Origin: Jacaranda mimosifolia
Lineage: Eukaryota > Streptophyta > Magnoliopsida > Lamiales > Bignoniaceae
NCBI GenBank assembly: GCA_018894105.1
Contig: CM032123.1
Location: 6,449,001 to 6,513,000 of the forward strand
Reading direction: 5' to 3'
DNA: 64,000 bases
Positions 57,664-64,000 of the stretch are shown here, piece after piece. Position 1 is the stretch's first letter; every line of letters begins with the position of its first letter. The position numbers and the translations under genes are program-made. The notes under the pieces were generated by a model that had not been told where the DNA came from, did not search any database, and worked only from the letters and a program-made list of their open reading frames with translations.

Positions 57664-58140
57664 ATGCCCAGTGCGAAAATAATTATATGATTGAAATAAT
57701 TTATTTTACTTCATGTGATTAAAACATGAATTATAATTATTTTTAACATTTAATGAAAGAAAATCTATTACTAAATTAAATAACATAATATGACTATTTC
57801 AATTAAAAATATTATGTTTGAAGATATTTATACTTAGATAAGTTGTAGAATACCAAGAATTGCTTACTCTAAATTTATAAATTATAAAAATATTTATAAA
57901 ATGATAAAATTTAAAAAAAAAATAAATAATTAAGAAAAAAAAATAGAACAAAATATTTTACTAAATACATGTTTTAAATTAGATATATTTATATATATAT
58001 ATATACACACATACATATTTTGATATGATAAATAAGCAAATAATTTTTTCTATACTATAAAGCTGTTTTGTATGATTTCTTAATAATGTGGAAGTTATGT
58101 TCAAATTTTCATGACATTTGAAATTTTTAAATGTTAAATA
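57664..58140. repeat. AT-rich dispersed repeat, copy 2
   Basis: Partner of 5460-5905, directly next to the duplicated segment. It links this area to the inhibitor locus at the left of the window. Confidence 0.65.
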
Positions 58141-58867
58141 TTTTTTGCTAGAGTAAATATATAATCTCTTTGTACTTTATCTATAAAAATATCTTAAGTT
58201 AGGTTATTAATTATTTTATAACTAATTTAATGAGTAGTTTGTAAAATAAACTAAGATATCTCGTAATATTTCATGTAACTTTGATAAATAAAATTTATTT
58301 AAGTTCATTTATATATTTAGTTATTTTATTATTTTTGAAATTATCAATAACATATATCATTTACACAAATAAAATAATAAGTAAATCTTCAATATTCAGT
58401 TTAAAATATAATATCAATCGCTCAAAGGTTTCTTTTATAATTAGAATATAAAAATTAAGAATAATTAAATGGATACTTTCTTTCAGTTAAATTTTTTTGA
58501 TCTCACATCATTAATCCATGTAAAAATATTTTTTATGATAAGCAAAAATATTAAATAAACGTAAGTGATATAATTATAAAATAGTGTAATTAAATATATT
58601 GAAAAATATAAAAATAGATATCATTTGCTATTTAAGTGGTCATTTATCAAACTTTTGAAAATCTTCAACTATGTCAACTACATATATGTTAAACATAAAA
58701 GAATTTATTTCAAATAATTGAAAATGAGTTCTCTATTATTATATTGCTGAACACTAACATGATTTAAATTAATATTATAAAATAAAGTTGAGAGTTTATA
58801 GTTATTGCAGGAAGTAACTATTATATTTTAAACAAATTCTTCAATAAAATTATTTGTTATACTCTAT
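58141..58867. other. AT-rich spacer
   Basis: No feature recognised. Confidence 0.4.
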
Positions 58868-61800
58868 TGTAACACCCCGACTTTTGGATTATAAATTGTA
58901 AATGATTGTGTTAACAAAATAATAGGTGGATCGAATAAATTATATTTGGTAGTTGCTTAAATTAAATTAATTAAGGTTTAGTCATAAATATTAGGAATTG
59001 GGGGATTTAATTGCAAATAAGAAAAGGACATGATGGCCCAAAATTATGAAAGTTTAAGGACTTTAAAATAAATCAATTTGGACTTAATTACCTGAAATTA
59101 AAAAGGTTTGGGGTTAATGTGTGAAACATAAAACTTTAAAGGGCTGAATTGAAGTCTTTGGGTTAAATTGAAAGGTGGTTAAAAGTTTGAGGGTTTAATT
59201 GAAGGCGGTTGAAAGTTGTGGACCATATTGAAAGACCAGAAAAAAATACTTCTATATATATAATCGAGGATAGAAGTTTTTCAAATTCTCAAAACGCGAC
59301 CCAAGCCCTTCCAAGCTCGGTTTTGCTCCATTTTGGCTCAAAATCAAAAACCAAAACCATAGTTAGCCTCCTCGCAGCTCAATGAACAAAATGATACCAA
59401 AAACACCGGAAACCGATGGAGATTTCGCCGAATAAACTAAAGGCAGTGTGTAACACCCCTAGTTTTCTTAAATTATACTATTATAATTGTTAAATAATTC
59501 ATTTTAATGTGTTTTATGAATTTCCATGATTATTTGGTATTTTAGAAATTTTGTAATTAATATATATATATATATATATATATTGCCATAAACTTGATTT
59601 CATGATTAATTAAAAATTTGGGGCCAAAGTGTAATTTTTCAAAATTGTAGGTTGAATGGAAATTTGTCTATGTTTTGACTGCTTAATGGAAATAAATGAA
59701 AATTTAATTTTTAAAACCATCAAACGGGCAGCATATTGTTTCCATTTTCCTTCTTCTTTTTTTCCTTCTCTTTTTCTTTCCTTCTTATTTTCTCCTTCTT
59801 TCTTCTTCATTTTCTTTCTTCATCGAGAACCACCACCACCGCGGCTTTCTCACCGGCGACCACCAACCACCACCCTAAACCTCTCAAACAACTCTCCTCC
59901 ACCCCCTGACCACCTTTCTTCAACCATGCATGGCCTAGGACTGGCGAGTCGCCGTGAAGGATGAAGAATCGAGAAACGAGTGACATGGGTTTGCATTTTT
60001 TCGGCAACATTTTGGACGGTTGAAGGGTGTTTTGGGTAGCTCTTGGTGAGGAGAAGGGGATTAAGTGGTTGCATGTAGGTTTGGCGCGGTGGAAAGGAAG
60101 AAAACCAGTGATCGGAGCTTGGCGGAGGAAAAAAGAAGTTGAAGGCTGTTAAGCTGTTTTTCGGTGGCTACAGACCTCAAATGGAAAATCGAAAATGGCA
60201 TTGGATTCAAGAGCTCGAGAAGAGCAAGACTGTAGTGGTTTTGAGTTTTTTCGATGGACGGCGAACGACGGCGGCAGAAAGGCAAAACTTCCTTTCGTCG
60301 AGACGATCGTATTGGCGTAGTTGGTTTGTGGATTCGAGCCCTCGTTGCGTAGTTGTGGTAAAAGATTGGAGGAATTATATATATGTATATTTATGTACAT
60401 GCATGTGTGTATATCCCTAATTGATTTGTATCCATGATGAAATCTTGAGGATAATGATGTATTGTGTATATATATGTGTATGTGTTGAGCTCTCCCATGC
60501 TAAGGATGAGAATATAGTGGATTTGGACCTTATGTTAAGTTATGAATTGGAAATTATAAATTGATAAGAAAATTGAACTTGAGACTTTGGATTGAGGACC
60601 TAAATTAGAGAGTAATGGAAATTATTGGGACCCTGAACAATTGATGATTTAAGTAACAATATGTAAATCTTGTGGTTAAGAGATTTGACTTTATTGATGG
60701 GAGAAACAAAATAAGAATTAAGATTATTATAGCAAAACTAGTATTGTAGCCATTATTCTTGGAATTTACCAATGCTGTCATTTAAGTTATCATGGATGAA
60801 TAGCAAATTTGGAGTTAAGAATCAATATGATAATGTTGTATTAGGAATTTAAAAATAGGTTCTGACTATATATATATCATTATGGTTAGGTGACGAAGAA
60901 ATGGGTCACGAGGACCAATAGACAGTCTGCAGAACTTATACCATCAGAGATTTTCGGAGGTGAGGGTCTTCCACTCTGGGTTATTGTTTTGCTTATAGCT
61001 ATTCGTTAATTGTTGAACTGCTGTGCGGGTCTGCAATTTTGGTCTTGATATATCTATCTGTTCTTGTGGCATAACCCCTGTGAGGGTTTAATTTGCTTGA
61101 TTGTACCTGCTCGTAAATTGCTTGATTGTACTTGTTCGTAATTGTTGACTCGTACTTGCTCGTTACTTGTTATTGACTTGTATACCCCTATGAGGGTTCG
61201 CACTTGTTCAATCGTACTTGTTCAATCGTACTGGTTCAATTGTTGCTCATTCTTGTTCATTATGGCGCCTAGAACTCATGTCTGTCGTGTCTGGTACTTG
61301 CTTGATTGTACTTGCTTGTTCCTACTTGAATCGTTATCAGATGCCTTGCCAGCATACTCATTTGTTGTATCCTGATATCTAACCAGTTGGCTTGTATGTA
61401 CTTGATTGTTGTACTTGATTGGTACTTGTTGTACTTGTTTGGAGATTGTACTTGGGCCGAGTGCCAATCCTACGTGGAATGCTGGGATACTTGGGACACG
61501 CCTTGCAGCCCGCCTGGGTGTCTAGGGTACGCTATTCGATCCGCATAGGTATCCGCAATACGCTAAGCAGTCCACTTAGGTATCTGCTATGCGCCATACA
61601 GTCTGTATGGGCACACCAATTGTATACTAAGCTATCACGCTATGAAAGTACTTGTTTGATTGGTATAAGGTGATCTGATATGCATGTCTTACTCGTTTTG
61701 TTGGAATGCATATTCTGTAAGGGTTTGCTTGCTCGTACTCGTTTCTGCTTGCTTGTGAAATGTTCTTGGAGCAATAAGGCAAGAGAGTTTCCCGTTGCTA

Positions 61801-62640
61801 CATTTGTTCTTGCTAAAATTGTAATTATACTTGTATTGCTATTGATTCTAGATCTGTTGAGATGCTCTTTCCTTGACAGGTTCTATTATTGCTTGATATT
61901 TATCCCTCACTAAGTCCATTGGACTTACCTCATCGTTTTTATTACTTTTGCAGATGGAGTGGCCTAAGAATGAAAAGTTCTAACTTGAAGTGTAGGGATG
62001 CTCATTTTGTAATAGTTTAGTATCTCTCTTTTGCCTATAGACTACTAGATGGTTAGGTGAACATAGAGATGTTGTGATATGTCAGAATAGACTGAGGCAC
62101 CTTGGTTTTGTATATATTTTGCTATACTTAAGAATTGAACCTTGGTTCGAATGTTATAGTTAATGATATGATCTAAATCGAAGTTTTTCCGCTGCTTTTG
62201 AATTATTGTTTGTATTATAAGGTTTAGATTAAATTTGAATTGAGTTGATATCTCAGCTTTAGGTTACCCGAAGTGGGATGTCACACGGTGGACCAAAGTA
62301 GCAACAGTGAAAGGTTGCTGACTTTCTGTGGCCAAAATGGGAGGTTACTAGGTGGAACGTGATGGGCTCAACGAGAGGATTGTAGCGGTGTGTTCAATTT
62401 TGAATTTCAGTGGCCGGTAGGGGAGTAATTGACGCAAAAGGTAGCAGTGGCCCAAGGGCTCCAGTGGAGGTTGTAGCATAATTCGCCGGCGAGGAGGCGG
62501 GGGACAGAGAAATTGGTTGAGGGGTTTTGGCGAGCTTGACGCGGTGTACATTTTGGTCCAGACGGTTTGCACCTAAGCTACGATGGACGGCGGCGGCACA
62601 GGGGCGTCTCCAGCGACTCCTAGATAGTTGGTAGGAAATT
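58868..62640 (+). mobile_element. Outer LTR fragment interrupted by a solo LTR
   Basis: It begins TGTAACACCCCGACTTTTGG, like the other chromovirus LTRs, and continues to 59448. After the nested solo LTR it appears to resume at 62286 with GC-richer leader-like sequence up to about 62640. The far end was not found, so it is partial or decayed, and the right limit is approximate. Confidence 0.5.
59449..62285 (+). mobile_element. Solo LTR nested in the outer LTR
   Basis: Ends TGTAACACCCCTAG...GTGGGATGTCACA. The flanks CAGTG (59444-59448) and CGGTG (62286-62290) match at four of five bases. Donor-like GAG/GTGAGGGTCTT at 60960, CCCTCACTAAGTCC near 61904 and acceptor-like ACTTTTGCAG ending 61953. 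At 61490-61640 lies a run of about 32-base hairpin-forming units. The small ORFs are LTR sequence, not genes. Confidence 0.8.
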
Positions 62641-62921
62641 TAATCCCAAACGAGGTAGGATTAATTCTAGCCTATGATTTGGACTCCTGTTTACCAGATT
62701 TTGGTAAATCTTGAATTTTGTCAATTAATTCCACTTTAGCTTGTCAAAATTTGGGTAATTTTCATATTCAAGGTTGATTCTATTAGCTTTTCGATTTCTA
62801 ATTAGAATCTTGTTGAAATTACTTTTTAAAAAAAATATTTAGTACATTTTATATGTATTCATGAAGTGAAATAAAAATAAAATAAAATATCAATTAATAT
62901 GTTATTTCTTCTCTCTATAGC
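62641..62921. other. Spacer with no recognised feature
   Basis: AT-rich sequence between the LTR fragment and the CAA microsatellite. Confidence 0.35.
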
Positions 62922-62922
62922 T

Positions 62923-62951
<29 letters not shown>
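62922..62951. repeat. CAA microsatellite
   Basis: About ten CAA units followed by AATAATAAG. Confidence 0.95.
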
Positions 62952-62953
<2 letters not shown>

Positions 62954-62954
62954 A

Positions 62955-64000
62955 ATAAGAGTAAATGCCACTGATAGTCCCTGATGTTTCGATTTAGTAT
63001 CACTTTAATCTTCAATCTTTAAAATTTCATCTTTTAGTCCCTAACGTTATTATATCATTTTACTTTAGTCCCCCAAACCATTTTCCGACAGTTTTTGGCC
63101 GGAAAATTGCCCAAGTTTGACATTTTTAAGGGTAAAATTGTCAATTTGTAGTTTTATGTTCAACTTTAGTCCCTATATAAGGTTTTATGTCTCACTTTAG
63201 TCTCCCTATATAAGGTTTTATGTCTCACTTTAGTCCATATATAAGGTTTTATGTTCCAATTTAGTCCCTATGTTACTTTTTTTTTCCAATAAATATATGT
63301 CCATGTGTGTATATATATTTGTGTATAATATTTGTGTATGTATAATTGATACTAATATTAGTCACATGCTCATATATTATTATTAATATTTAATAATATA
63401 TTATTGGATATTAATGTAATTTGTGATACTATTATAATTAATAATATTAATTGTATGATTAGTAATATATAAATAATAATAAAGATTATATTATAATAAT
63501 TTTAATTATATTCATAATATGTAGTACTAAGAAATACTAAATTAATTTTATTATTATTATTATTATTAATATAATTAACTATAAGAATAGTAAGATTAAT
63601 ATTTTCAATGATAATAATAGTGTTATTATGATAATATAATTATCTAATCTAATTAGGATTTAGTAATATTGTTAATAATATATTAATAATATTATTACTA
63701 ACAATCCAAGTAAGCAAAGACTTTTTCCAACAAGACAAAAAAATGGCCATGTTAGTTGGAAATTTGCTACCTAAGCAAAAATTTCAAAATTCAACAAATT
63801 TATGCATGCCACATCAGCATTTCTGGCCATTTTATGAGATTCTAATGATTCTCGAGCTAAATGTGCAATTTTTTTTAATTGATAGGACCAAATTTAAAAT
63901 TTTGTAACAATTCGATTTTAAATTAAAAATAAAAAAAAATTGGGTAGCTGCCATGGCCAACCACTGTGGGGTGGGGACGGGTAGTTGAGGACGGGGATGG
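62955..64000. mobile_element. Left part of a foldback/MULE-like element, cut by window end
   Basis: The style matches the arms of the other foldbacks: repeated TTTAGTCCC phrases, a TTGGCCGGAAAATTGCC block, very AT-rich interior, and a final GC-rich stretch with GCCATGGCCAACC as at the centre of 24452-27187. The opposite arm would lie beyond the window, so this is inference. Confidence 0.4.
63151..63273. repeat. 31-33 base tandem repeat, four copies
   Basis: Units starting at 63151, 63182, 63215 and 63246 share GTTTTATGT, (A/C)TTTAGTC and CTATATAAG. Confidence 0.85.

Overview
The window is nuclear DNA of a flowering plant, most likely a eudicot, from a gene-poor, transposon-dense region. The evidence is very AT-rich spacer, plant-type Ty3/gypsy retroelements (a Tekay-like chromovirus and Tat/Retand-like elements), Helitron-like ends, Mutator-like foldback elements, and a small potato-inhibitor-I gene family. 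No rRNA, tRNA or CRISPR array was seen. The species cannot be named from the sequence.

Host genes are few. On the minus strand, 1-2216 is pyrimidine-rich with one long hydrophobic ORF and may be the 5' part of an unrecognised gene. A complete 89-residue potato inhibitor I gene lies at 4808-5077 (minus). A second copy at 49591-49860 keeps its whole domain but has lost its start codon. Duplicated promoter blocks (5143-5403 and 5913-6163) and paired flank repeats (5460-5905 with 57664-58140; 50457-54653 with 55872-57650) suggest an older inhibitor cluster that was duplicated and then filled with transposons.

Layout: foldback element 2667-4278; inhibitor gene 4808-5077; reverse solo LTR 6386-9334; truncated minus-strand Tat element 9813-12916, whose accessory ORF reads on the plus strand; duplicated block 12917-13440 (copy 23473-24010); Tat/Retand-like element 14399-22915 with both LTRs, exact 5-base TSD, deleted PR-RT, a 66-base tandem array and an antisense accessory ORF; a minus-strand Helitron-like unit 23620-44453 swollen by nested insertions. 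Inside that unit are a Tekay-like element 24150-37425 (itself hit by a 2.7 kb foldback at 24452-27187) and a solo LTR 38759-44350 (itself hit by a reverse solo LTR 41475-44318). Next come a second Helitron-like unit 44872-47838 with an opposite-strand Helitron nested in it, the inhibitor pseudogene, a MULE at 51349-53807 inside one copy of a duplicated segment, nested solo LTRs 58868-about 62640, and the left half of another foldback-like element running off the window end.

Most boundaries rest on internal comparison: paired LTRs, target-site duplications, and two cases where a paralogous copy in the same window is the empty insertion site. The retroelement coding regions are decayed. In the Tekay-like element many stops are TAG or TGA where the family has Gln or Trp, as expected from C-to-T decay. 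The most interesting new signals are a donor/acceptor pair kept about 1 kb apart inside the chromovirus-type LTRs, a TATA-led promoter kept ahead of the accessory ORF in two diverged Tat elements, and Helitron-like units with two 5' termini in tandem.
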